Shown: in pieces, positions 1 to 6,631 of the stretch
Layout: each line of letters opens with the position of its first letter
Numbering within the stretch: position 1 is the stretch's first letter
Position numbers and translations under genes: made by a program
The notes under the pieces: model-generated
Database searches by the model: none
Seen by the model: the letters and a program-made list of their open reading frames with translations, nothing else
Told to the model about the DNA's origin: nothing
Source of the DNA: JACPSX01 sp035288405 [NCBI: bacterium]
GTDB taxonomy: Bacteria; JACPSX01
Assembly: GCA_035288405.1 (NCBI GenBank)
Contig: DATEAK010000091.1
Coordinates: 1-9,978 of the forward strand
Direction of reading: 5' to 3'
Length of the DNA: 9,978 nucleotides

Positions 1-28
1 CGCCTATGTCGATGCAGGCTCTGTACAT
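1..28 (-). CDS. Second hydantoinase A/oxoprolinase subunit (HyuA-like), N-terminus only
   Basis: Partial gene cut off by the left edge of the window. The complement reads ATG followed by codons for MYRACIDIG, with the next codon starting G. This matches the opening of HyuA-family proteins (M-x-x-x-x-I-D-[IV]-G-G-T-F-T-D), whose glycine-rich loop binds ATP phosphate. The complete HyuA in this window begins MLKIAIDVGG, the same pattern with different residues. A GGAGG ribosome binding site at 37-41 sits eight bases before the ATG. Position also supports the call: it follows a TAXI binding-protein gene on the same strand, exactly as the complete hyuA does. Only nine residues are visible, so another protein with a similar ATPase N-terminus (ASKHA fold) cannot be excluded. 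Confidence 0.68.
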
Positions 29-36
29 CCTTCTTT

Positions 37-41
37 CCTCC
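37..41 (-). promoter_or_regulatory. Ribosome binding site for the partial hyuA-like gene
   Basis: The complement of CCTCC at 37-41 is GGAGG, a consensus Shine-Dalgarno core, eight bases upstream of the ATG at 28-26. It is the main evidence that the nine edge codons are a true gene start rather than chance. Confidence 0.65.
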
Positions 42-140
42 GTACTGTTGAGCGTTAAAGAATCCACACGGTTCCGACTTGGAATTTCTGTGGAGGCTGG
101 TTTGCCGCGCTCCCGTCTCATGACAACAAGGAGCCCCCGA

Positions 141-172
141 ATGGATGATTCTTAACCGGGCAATCATCCCAT
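141..172. other. Hairpin (imperfect inverted repeat) between TAXI gene and second hyuA-like gene
   Basis: ATGGATGATT at 141-150 pairs with AATCATCCCAT at 162-172. This gives ten base pairs with one bulged C and an eleven-base loop. On the minus strand it begins about 30 bases after the TAXI stop codon and about 110 bases before the next start. No T-run follows it on the minus strand, so it is not a canonical intrinsic terminator. It could be an RNA-processing or stability element, a partial terminator, or an operator. The rest of 29-201 shows nothing else I can support. Confidence 0.4.
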
Positions 173-201
173 GGAGGCGTGAAGAAATCAATCCCCTGAA
201 A

Positions 202-1209
202 CTAGGGTGCCATGAGCTTTGCTTGCAGAGCCTCCATCTCCTTGGTCCATACCCCCTTTTCTTTGAAGAACTTGATGGCGCCGGGGTGATAAGGGATAAA
301 GGCTTTGTCGCTGACCATACGATCCCGCTGCCACTCCTTGAGAGTGGGATAGGCCGCCCCCAATTCCTGGTTGTATTCCCACAAGGCCTTGACGACCTCG
401 TAAGCCGCCTCGTCGCTAAGCGACTTGGAACTCACCAGATAAATGTCATTGACCAGCAAGGGCGCATCTTGGGGGACACCGGTGATCGTCCCCCCTTTGA
501 CGATACTGGGATAGCTGCCCGGATAGATCTCCTGCACGCGCTTCTCACCCGCGTCCGAGACAGTCAGAGGGAGAAAGCGCACCCCACCACGAATGCGGGC
601 ATTTGCTTCCTCGACCGCCGGTGACCCCACGGAGTGCCACCCCGCGTCCGTGCGTCCTTCCAGAAAAGCCTGAGCGCTGGCCTGCAGGTCGGAGACTGGA
701 ACCTTTACGACGTCGTCATAAGTCAGCCCGGCCGAGGCCAGAACGGCTGCGGTACCCAAGTTGGCAACGGGAATCCCTGGAAATCCGGAAGGGACTCTCT
801 TTCCCTTCAGATCGGCCACGCTCTTCATATTCGAGGCGTTGGGCACGTAAAAAGATATCTTCAGAGTGCCGCCCACAACGAGGATCCGGGTGCCTTTCAG
901 GGGCCGTTTGTAGAGCAGGATCCCCTTGTAGGAGGACACTGCATCGGCACTCGTGAGAACTCCCATGTCGGTGTCCCCTTGATCCATCGAGGGCAGCCAA
1001 GCAGGGGGGCCTGCGAAAGGTTGAACCCGGACGGTCATCGGGGTGTGGCGACTCACGACCGTGGCAATGCCGGTGCCGATGGCATTATAAAGACTCCCCA
1101 CAGCATGGGTGCCTAGAGTGGCACTCCTGGGCATCTCGGCAAAGGAGATCTCAATGGAGATGACAAATGGCACCAATAAGATTCCGATCCAGGCCGGCCA
1201 GCGTCTCAT
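202..1209 (-). CDS. TAXI-family TRAP transporter solute-binding protein, copy 2
   Basis: Periplasmic substrate-binding protein of 335 residues, the usual TAXI length. It is expected to capture an organic anion and hand it to a TRAP permease (DctQM-type or fused). Residues 1-24 form a signal peptide with a basic MRR start, a hydrophobic core and a likely cut after SFA. The mature part opens with PRSATLGTHAVGS (27-39), a TAXI-like N-terminal ligand-site segment. It also has AGPPAWLPSM (66-75), DMGVLTS (81-87) and GRTDAGWHSVGSPAVEEA (185-202), plus a helical C-terminus. The start is supported by GAGGAAGG at 1226-1219. The gene lies 56 bases after hyuB on the same strand and is probably cotranscribed. 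It is a close paralogue of the TAXI protein at 5134-6147: the last 71 residues differ at only five positions, but a central stretch is much more diverged. No permease gene is adjacent. Family is firm; the ligand is unknown. Confidence 0.93.
   Translation of the reverse strand: MRRWPAWIGILLVPFVISIEISFAEMPRSATLGTHAVGSLYNAIGTGIATVVSRHTPMTVRVQPFAGPPAWLPSMDQGDTDMGVLTSADAVSSYKGILLYKRPLKGTRILVVGGTLKISFYVPNASNMKSVADLKGKRVPSGFPGIPVANLGTAAVLASAGLTYDDVVKVPVSDLQASAQAFLEGRTDAGWHSVGSPAVEEANARIRGGVRFLPLTVSDAGEKRVQEIYPGSYPSIVKGGTITGVPQDAPLLVNDIYLVSSKSLSDEAAYEVVKALWEYNQELGAAYPTLKEWQRDRMVSDKAFIPYHPGAIKFFKEKGVWTKEMEALQAKLMAP
257..291. repeat. 35-base exact repeat, copy 1 (within the TAXI paralogue 3' end)
   Basis: Identical base for base to 5189-5223 and in the same orientation. 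It lies inside a longer, roughly 200-base stretch of high similarity (about 207-420 against 5139-5350) that encodes the near-identical C-termini of the two TAXI proteins. It reflects gene duplication, possibly refreshed by recombination, rather than a mobile element. Confidence 0.85.
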
Positions 1210-1265
1210 CTTTTTTTTCCTTCCTCTTTTGCTTTTAGAGAAAAGTCCATTCCGTTGGGACAGGA

Positions 1266-3017
1266 CTAGGATTCCTGCCCTCTCAAGATCCGGGTCTGCT
1301 CCATGTCCACCTCTAGGGTTTGCGGATCTATGGCGACCTTGTAGACCTCGCGTGCTTTTTCCGAACTGACAAACTTGTTGCGGACATCCCAGCGAACTTT
1401 TTCCGGGTCCCGCTCTGCGGGGTTTCCCACTCCGGCGGCCCCGCCGCCGATTTTGAGAAGAACGTCCCCGGGCTGGAGTTGATGGAGACGGTGTCCTTGT
1501 ACCCTTGTTTTCTCGCCGTTTCGGATCACGTGGGCACGGCAGTTTGGAGTCGGTTCGCCGCCAAGGGCTCCCGGAGCCCTCACGACTTCGCCGTCGGTGC
1601 CTCCCGTGGCCATTCCGGCGGCGCTCCCTTCATTGACGCCCTCCCAGTGCATTCCCGATGCCCCTCGCCACTTTCCGGCACCCGCCGTGTCGGTCGCAAA
1701 TTCCCAACGCATCATTCTCCAGGGGAAGCGCTTTTCCACTTCCTCCACGTTCCCTTTGTTGATTTCGCCGAGGGCTCCTATCGTGGAGGCTCCTTCAAAG
1801 CCGTCAAACCCTCGCACGGCGCCGGCACCGCCATCCGCGTCAAAGGTGGTCATAATGTATTGGGAGTCGGTGCGGGGATCCGTGCCGAAGATGTAGTGTC
1901 CGAAGCGTTTTGACCAGCAAGCGATGGCCCTCTCGGGAAAGGCCTTGGACATGGCCATGACGACGGACTCGATGATCTGATGCCCCATGCTTACGGGAGA
2001 GGCCCCGACGGTGGCAGGGTATTGGGCATTCACGACGGAGCCCTCCGGCGCCAAGACAGTAATGGGTCGAAGGCTGCCCTCGCAGTGGTATTCCGCCAGG
2101 GAAGGATCCAAGAACATGAAGATCGCGGACAATGTGGTGCTGTAGGTTGAGTTGAATACGCAATTCACAAAGCCCTTGCGCTGGGCATCGCTTCGGGAAA
2201 AGTCGACCGTTATGGTGTCCCCCTTGATTGTCACGTCGCAGCGGACCCAGACGGGAACACCAATTTCTGTGCCGTCGTCGTCCGTTGCCGATTCTCCGGA
2301 ATAGGTTCCATCCGGGATCTTTTGAATCGTTGCCCGCACCGCTTTCTCCGTACGATCCATCATGGAGTCGATGCAAGCCAGGACTGTGTCCTTGCCGTAC
2401 TTGTTCAGCAGAGCCACAATCCGATCCTCGCAGATCTTGGTGGCCGCGATTTGCGCGTAGTTGTCGACCTTGACTCCCTCTCGCCAGCGTACGTTGTTCC
2501 AGAGAAGCTCCAGAACATCCTCGCGCGGCTTTCCCCGATCGAACACTTTTATGCCGGGGACGAGGATCCCCTCTGCGTGGATGTCGTAACCGTTCGGGAA
2601 ATACCCTCCGGGGAAAGATCCCCCGCCGTCCATCTGGTGAGCCCGGCACATCGTAAAGAAGAGGAGCTCCCCCTTGTAAAAGATGGGCCTGTAGAAGCCC
2701 CAGTCAGGAACGTGGCAGCAATAGCCCTTGTAGGGATCATTGACCAGGATCACGTCCCCGGGATTCAGGTTTCCTTTGAACTTGTTCAGCACGTACTGCA
2801 CGGAGAGCTTCCCCCCCAGGTACTGGACCGAAAGGCCGATGGGGATCGCCACGGTGCGTCCCGTGCTGTCCCAGATCCCCATGGAAACATCGTGGAGCTG
2901 GGCAATCAGGTAATTCTGGCAGGACCGGTCAACGCCGTATCGCATCTCTCGGCAAATGCTCTGCAAAGAGTGCCAGACCGTGGACAGGGTCATGAGGTCA
3001 ACTTGGGTATCCGCCAT
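1266..3017 (-). CDS. hyuB: Hydantoinase B/oxoprolinase family protein (HyuB-like)
   Basis: The 583-residue partner of the adjacent HyuA. Together such subunits form ATP-dependent enzymes that open cyclic amides (N-methylhydantoinase, 5-oxoprolinase) or carboxylate ketones (acetone and acetophenone carboxylases). HyuB family marks are present in order: NDPYKGYCCHVPDW (93-106), AHQMDGGGSFPGG (126-138), a later ATVGASPVSMGHQ stretch (335-347), and the C-terminal block GGGAAGVGNPAERDPE (524-539) followed by VSSEKAREVYKV (550-561). I chose the ATG at 3017 over an in-frame ATG at 3110. The earlier one lies inside hyuA, while 3017 has a GGAGGT site at 3029-3024 and leaves a four-base gap after the hyuA stop, which implies translational coupling. 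Length suits hydantoinase-type subunits better than the longer acetone carboxylase alpha subunit (family size from memory). The metal-site motifs are slightly atypical (see findings). The exact reaction cannot be read from sequence. Confidence 0.93.
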   Translation of the reverse strand: MADTQVDLMTLSTVWHSLQSICREMRYGVDRSCQNYLIAQLHDVSMGIWDSTGRTVAIPIGLSVQYLGGKLSVQYVLNKFKGNLNPGDVILVNDPYKGYCCHVPDWGFYRPIFYKGELLFFTMCRAHQMDGGGSFPGGYFPNGYDIHAEGILVPGIKVFDRGKPREDVLELLWNNVRWREGVKVDNYAQIAATKICEDRIVALLNKYGKDTVLACIDSMMDRTEKAVRATIQKIPDGTYSGESATDDDGTEIGVPVWVRCDVTIKGDTITVDFSRSDAQRKGFVNCVFNSTYSTTLSAIFMFLDPSLAEYHCEGSLRPITVLAPEGSVVNAQYPATVGASPVSMGHQIIESVVMAMSKAFPERAIACWSKRFGHYIFGTDPRTDSQYIMTTFDADGGAGAVRGFDGFEGASTIGALGEINKGNVEEVEKRFPWRMMRWEFATDTAGAGKWRGASGMHWEGVNEGSAAGMATGGTDGEVVRAPGALGGEPTPNCRAHVIRNGEKTRVQGHRLHQLQPGDVLLKIGGGAAGVGNPAERDPEKVRWDVRNKFVSSEKAREVYKVAIDPQTLEVDMEQTRILRGQES

Positions 3018-3021
3018 GATT

Positions 3022-5094
3022 TTACCTCCGGGTGAGAATGTAGTTTTTGAAGCGATCAACTTGGCAAACGAAGGATGCAGGGATGACCACAGTAGTCTTG
3101 GTCTCTTCAATCACAGCCGGCCCCGGGACGGTGTGCCCGGCTGCCAGCTTATTCCCATCATAGACGGGAGTGTCCTCATACCCTTTAGAGAGATTCCACA
3201 GACAGGGGCGCTTCCTCTTGAGCGCTTGTGATATGTCTTGCGAAGCTTCGGGGATCTCCCCCAGCGTTAACGCTTCTTGTTTAGCGGTGGCTTTCAGACG
3301 TGCGTTTAAGAACTCCACCTCACGGTCGGGCATGTGGAATGTGTAGAGTTCCTTGTGGCGGAGGTGGAAAGACTCCACGGTCTCCTGGAGTTCTGCGGGG
3401 CCGATTGTTACCAGCGGCACCTCGGTGACCTCGACCTCGTGGAACTGGCCGATATAGCGCATATCCAACGAGCGCCTAAGCACAGTGTCCGCTGGTGAAA
3501 TCCCGATTTCTCCGAGAACCTGCCGGGCTTCCACCGCCATCTCCGCAAAGAACCTATTCAATTGCTCCAGGTCCAGAGACTTCATGCGGGAGACGATGGA
3601 GCGGGCAAAGTCCCGCCCCACCTCCATGTTCAGCATCCCAAAGGCGCTGTAGGTGGCCGCATAGCGGGGGATGATCACCTTGGGAATCTCAAGAAGCTGA
3701 GCCAAGTGGGCCCCATGAACGGGTCCCGCACCTCCGCCCACCACCAGGGCAAAGTCGCGCACGTCATAGCCCCGCTTAGTGGAAATCTCACTCATCTTGT
3801 CGGCCATCATGGAATTGACCGTGGTGAAGATCGTTATGGCTGCTGTGGGAACGTCGAGTCCAAGAGGCTCGGCCACTGACCGGATCGCTTTTTCGGCCAA
3901 TTCGGCCTTCAGGAGGATTTCTCCTCCCAAGAAGTAGTCTGCAGGAACGTAACCGAGCATCAGGTCCGCATCCGTAACGGTTGGCTGGGTCCCCCCCCGG
4001 CCATAGCAACTGGGCCCCGGATCGGCTCCGGCACTCTGAGGTCCCACTTGCAAGAGTCCCAGAGGATCAATCCAGGCAATGCTTCCTCCTCCGGCCCCGA
4101 CACTGGGGACGTCGACCATCTTGATTGCCACCCGTTCATCTCCAACCCAGTTGTAATCCGTGTTTGGGATCACACCGTCCCGAATCAGGCAGACGTCAAA
4201 GCTGGTCCCCCCCATATCAACGGAGAAGAGGTCTTTGGTTCCGAAACATTGGCCCAGGCGAATGGCTCCCGCGGGGGCAGCGGCAGGACCCGATCCGATG
4301 AGGGAGACTGCGCAGCGAATGGATTCCTCCACGGACTGCACCAGGCCTCCTCCTCTCACCAGGTAAAGGGTGCCGCGGAATCCCAGCTCTTTCATCTGCT
4401 TTGTGAGGGACCTCAGGTATTTCTCGGTAATCGGTCCCACGGCGGCGCTCACGACGGTCGTGCTGAAACGTTCGTATTCCCGGTAGACGGGAAGAACCTC
4501 GTGGGAAGATGTTACGTAGGCGCCATTCAATTCCTGGCGGCAGATCTCCGCGGCTCTCTGCTCGTGGGCGGGATTAATGTAGGAATGCAGGAAGCAAACC
4601 GCCACCGCCTCCACCTTTTCCGCTTTGAACTGCGCAATGGCGGCATGGACATCCTCTTCCTGCAAAGGGGTAAGTATCTCCCCAGTGTCCCGAACCCTTT
4701 CCCTTACCCCGAGGCGCAAGTAGCGGGGGACTATAGGGCGGTAGGGGGGGACGAATAAGTTAAACCGGGAAGTACGTATGTTCTTGTAGCCCCGGCGGAT
4801 CTCCAGGGTGTCTCGAAACCCCTCAGTTGCCAGCAGCCCCACCTTGGCTACCTTGCCAGTCAAAAGGGCGTTGGTAGAAAGGGTCGTCCCATGGGCAATC
4901 ATGACCTCTATTTTGCTGAGGAAACCCGACAACTCCTGCCCGAAAGCGGAAGCTGCCTTCTCGAGGACTCGAGTGAGACCGATGGTTGGGTTTTCGGGAG
5001 TGGTGGGCGATTTGAATTCACGAATTTCGCCCGATGCGTCCAGAACGAGGCAATCCGTGAAGGTGCCTCCTACATCAATGGCAATCTTTAGCAT
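3022..5094 (-). CDS. hyuA: Hydantoinase A/oxoprolinase family ATPase subunit (HyuA-like)
   Basis: A 690-residue ATP-binding subunit that pairs with HyuB to activate a cyclic amide or ketone substrate by phosphorylation. It has the ASKHA-type ATPase pattern. DVGGTFTD (7-14) is the first phosphate loop, HGTTLSTNALL (68-78) follows, and DMGGTSFD (293-300) is the second phosphate loop. Then come GAGGGSIAWID (333-343), the family block SAGADPGPSCYGRGG (354-368), and GGGAGPVHGA (453-462). The C-terminal domain has YIGQFHEVEV (547-556) and PGPAVIEETKTT (657-668). All expected motifs are intact and the length is normal for the family. AGGAGG lies just upstream of the ATG, and the gene follows the TAXI gene by 39 bases. 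An N-methylhydantoinase, oxoprolinase-like enzyme or ketone carboxylase subunit are all possible. The window shows no acetone carboxylase gamma-type subunit, which mildly disfavours that option. Confidence 0.95.
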   Translation of the reverse strand: MLKIAIDVGGTFTDCLVLDASGEIREFKSPTTPENPTIGLTRVLEKAASAFGQELSGFLSKIEVMIAHGTTLSTNALLTGKVAKVGLLATEGFRDTLEIRRGYKNIRTSRFNLFVPPYRPIVPRYLRLGVRERVRDTGEILTPLQEEDVHAAIAQFKAEKVEAVAVCFLHSYINPAHEQRAAEICRQELNGAYVTSSHEVLPVYREYERFSTTVVSAAVGPITEKYLRSLTKQMKELGFRGTLYLVRGGGLVQSVEESIRCAVSLIGSGPAAAPAGAIRLGQCFGTKDLFSVDMGGTSFDVCLIRDGVIPNTDYNWVGDERVAIKMVDVPSVGAGGGSIAWIDPLGLLQVGPQSAGADPGPSCYGRGGTQPTVTDADLMLGYVPADYFLGGEILLKAELAEKAIRSVAEPLGLDVPTAAITIFTTVNSMMADKMSEISTKRGYDVRDFALVVGGGAGPVHGAHLAQLLEIPKVIIPRYAATYSAFGMLNMEVGRDFARSIVSRMKSLDLEQLNRFFAEMAVEARQVLGEIGISPADTVLRRSLDMRYIGQFHEVEVTEVPLVTIGPAELQETVESFHLRHKELYTFHMPDREVEFLNARLKATAKQEALTLGEIPEASQDISQALKRKRPCLWNLSKGYEDTPVYDGNKLAAGHTVPGPAVIEETKTTVVIPASFVCQVDRFKNYILTRR

Positions 5095-5133
5095 TCGTTT
5101 CCTCCTGCGGGATAACGCGGTGTACAGTGTCCT

Positions 5134-6147
5134 CTATTGTGCCATCAGCTTGACCTGCAGGGCCTCCATTTCTTTGGTCCAGATCCCTTTTTCTTTGAAG
5201 AACTTGATGGCGCCGGGGTGATAGGGGATAAATGCCTTGTCGCTGACCATCCGGTCGCGCTGCCACTCCTTGAGAGTGTTATACGCTGCCCCCAACTCCT
5301 GGTTGTACTCCCACAGGGCCTTGATGACTTCGTAAGCCGCCTCGTCGCTGAAATCCTTCGAGGCCACCAGATAGTAGTCGCTGGTCAGAAACGTGGTATC
5401 TTTAACGACTGCGGTGGCGGACCCCGCTTTTAGAACCCTGGGGTAACTGCCGGGGTAGACCTCTCCCATTTTCCTTGCCCCTTCCGGTGTGGAGATTACA
5501 GAAATGAACTTCACCCCTCCCTTGCGGGCGTTGGCTTCCTCCACAGCGGGGCTCCCCACCGTGTGCCAGCCGGCATCCGTTCTCCCCTCCAGGAAGGCCT
5601 GGGCGCCGGCCTGCAGGTCCGAGACAGGGACCTTTATGATGTCATTGTACGTAAGCCCCGCGGTGGCAAGAGCGGCGGTGCTGCTGAGCTTCACAATGGG
5701 AGTTCCAGGGTAATCGGATGGAATCCTCTTCCCCTTCAAACCCGCCACAGTATCAATGGGGGAATCCTTGGAGATGTAAAAGCTAAGCTGCAAGGTGCCT
5801 CCCACGATAAGGATCCGGGTATTCCGAAAGGGTTTTTTGTAAAGGATAATCCCATTATAGGAAGTAGCGGCATCCGGGCTGGTCAGGATTCCCATATCCG
5901 TTTCCCCCTCGTTCATTGAAGGAAGCCAGGCTGGGGGCCCCGCAAAGGGCTGGACTCGGATCGTTGTGGGAGTGTGTCGGCTGATGACTGAGGCAATGCC
6001 GATCCCAATTGCGTTGGACGAACTTCCAACCGCATGGGTGGCAAGAGTCGCACTGCGGGGCACCGCCGCCTGCGCCTGACCGGCGAACGAAAAGAATGAA
6101 ACAAACACGGAGGTCAGGATGAGGATCGATTGACGTAAGCGTTTCAT
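5134..6147 (-). CDS. TAXI-family TRAP transporter solute-binding protein, copy 1
   Basis: First gene of the minus-strand block: 337 residues, a periplasmic binding protein expected to feed a TRAP permease. Residues 1-27 are a signal peptide (MKRLRQ, a long hydrophobic core, cut near AQA). The mature protein starts PRSATLATHAVGSSSNAIG (30-48) and carries AGPPAWLPSM (69-78), DMGILTS (84-90) and GRTDAGWHTVGSPAVEEA (188-205), then an unusually well conserved C-terminal helix region shared with copy 2. A strong GAGGAGG site precedes the ATG, and a candidate sigma-70 promoter lies about 120 bases upstream. Being first in the block, before hyuAB, suggests it binds the HyuAB substrate or a relative of it (inference). 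No membrane subunit is present nearby. Confidence 0.93.
   Translation of the reverse strand: MKRLRQSILILTSVFVSFFSFAGQAQAAVPRSATLATHAVGSSSNAIGIGIASVISRHTPTTIRVQPFAGPPAWLPSMNEGETDMGILTSPDAATSYNGIILYKKPFRNTRILIVGGTLQLSFYISKDSPIDTVAGLKGKRIPSDYPGTPIVKLSSTAALATAGLTYNDIIKVPVSDLQAGAQAFLEGRTDAGWHTVGSPAVEEANARKGGVKFISVISTPEGARKMGEVYPGSYPRVLKAGSATAVVKDTTFLTSDYYLVASKDFSDEAAYEVIKALWEYNQELGAAYNTLKEWQRDRMVSDKAFIPYHPGAIKFFKEKGIWTKEMEALQVKLMAQ
5189..5223. repeat. 35-base exact repeat, copy 2 (within the TAXI paralogue 3' end)
   Basis: Direct-repeat partner of 257-291. The surrounding 200 bases are also highly similar but carry scattered, mostly third-position changes, so the duplication is not brand new. Confidence 0.85.
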
Positions 6148-6268
6148 GTCTCAAGGCCTCCTCACTGGATGGATGTGGCAGCGCTCCCATGCAACGGGGA
6201 CATCCCCACCCCCGACTGCGTGTAGCGCCCGAATGGAACTTCAATTGTTGAGGGTAAAAGTTCTTCGG

Positions 6269-6297
6269 AAGATAGCACAGGGCTTCCCGGATCTCAA
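6269..6297 (-). promoter_or_regulatory. Candidate sigma-70 promoter for the TAXI-hyuAB block
   Basis: On the minus strand, TTGAGA (6297-6292) is followed after exactly 17 bases by TATCTT (6274-6269). That is nine of twelve consensus bases with ideal spacing. It points toward the TAXI start at 6147. This is a pattern match only; the host's sigma factor preferences are unknown. Confidence 0.45.
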
Positions 6298-6384
6298 CGA
6301 GAGTTTTCGCGAAAATCCAAAGGGAAAAACACCTGTGGCATTATGATGCGGCGGACTTCCGCAATCCGGGAATCCAAAAAATTG

Positions 6385-6414
6385 TTTCGGGCCGGAGGCG
6401 TTTCGGGTTATAAT
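6385..6414 (+). promoter_or_regulatory. Candidate promoter for the UbiD block
   Basis: A perfect -10 hexamer TATAAT at 6409-6414 is preceded by a poor -35 (TTTCGG at 6385-6390, 18-base spacer; the better TTGTTT at 6382-6387 sits 21 bases away). A weak -35 with a perfect -10 would fit an activator-dependent promoter. It would give a leader of about 210 bases. Confidence 0.35.
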
Positions 6415-6425
6415 CTTGGCGCCTC
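6395..6425. repeat. Short inverted repeat around the TATAAT box
   Basis: GAGGCG (6395-6400) and CGCCTC (6420-6425) are perfect inverted six-mers, and their centre falls within the -10 hexamer. This placement would suit a repressor operator or the binding site of a dimeric regulator. Six-base arms can arise by chance. Confidence 0.3.
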
Positions 6426-6631
6426 ACCCGCCCAAATTTGTGGAACATCGTGGCCGCCATGCCCGCTACGAGTAACTGGATTGTGTTGGATTTGACGGGC
6501 ACAGTTCGCCGGCCTCCTTGGCTTCCTTCGCGCTAAGGGTGTATCCGTCACAGACGCAAGTCCATATCCGCCGCCAAGGAGAGAGAGACGTTCCTGGACG
6601 TATAAGAAACCAATAGGAAGGAGCTGGATCG

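Larger units (their letters stand above)
6148..6631. promoter_or_regulatory. Divergent intergenic control region
   Basis: The 484 bases between two divergent operons, with no convincing gene on either strand. It should hold the promoters for both blocks. It contains a good minus-strand sigma-70 candidate (6269-6297), a plus-strand TATAAT (6409-6414) flanked by a short inverted repeat (6395-6425), and long untranslated leaders of about 115 bases leftward and about 210 bases rightward. The rightward leader ends in GGAAGGAG (6616-6623), eight bases before the UbiD ATG. I recognised no riboswitch. Confidence 0.6.

Noticed and set aside
2322-4758. Two plus-strand open frames of more than 230 codons antisense to hyuB and hyuA (2322-3035 and 4048-4758).
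   Set aside because: They are mirror frames of strongly supported genes, with low-complexity His/Gly/Arg-rich translations, no domains and no good ribosome binding sites.
257-5223. The 35-base exact direct repeats as ends of a mobile element or composite transposon.
   Set aside because: Both lie at the same codon positions inside paralogous TAXI genes, have no transposase or terminal inverted repeats, and are explained by gene duplication.
6196-6207. A GGGGA-CA-TCCCC near-palindrome in the TAXI leader.
   Set aside because: The loop is only two bases, the arms are five bases, and there is no second copy, so it is not supportable as an operator or a stable hairpin.
6460-6534. A 24-codon plus-strand frame in the UbiD leader (starts MPATSNW), as a possible leader peptide.
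   Set aside because: It has no clear ribosome binding site, no run of regulatory codons and no attenuator-like hairpins. A frame this short is expected by chance.
6466-6590. Minus-strand reading with a rubredoxin-like look: IWTCVCDGY followed by KEAKEAGELCP, with codon-like base use.
   Set aside because: The cysteine spacing is wrong for rubredoxin (one residue between the first pair, and no cysteine after CP). The frame continues antisense into the UbiD gene and has no supported start. It could be a decayed fragment but is not strong enough to annotate.
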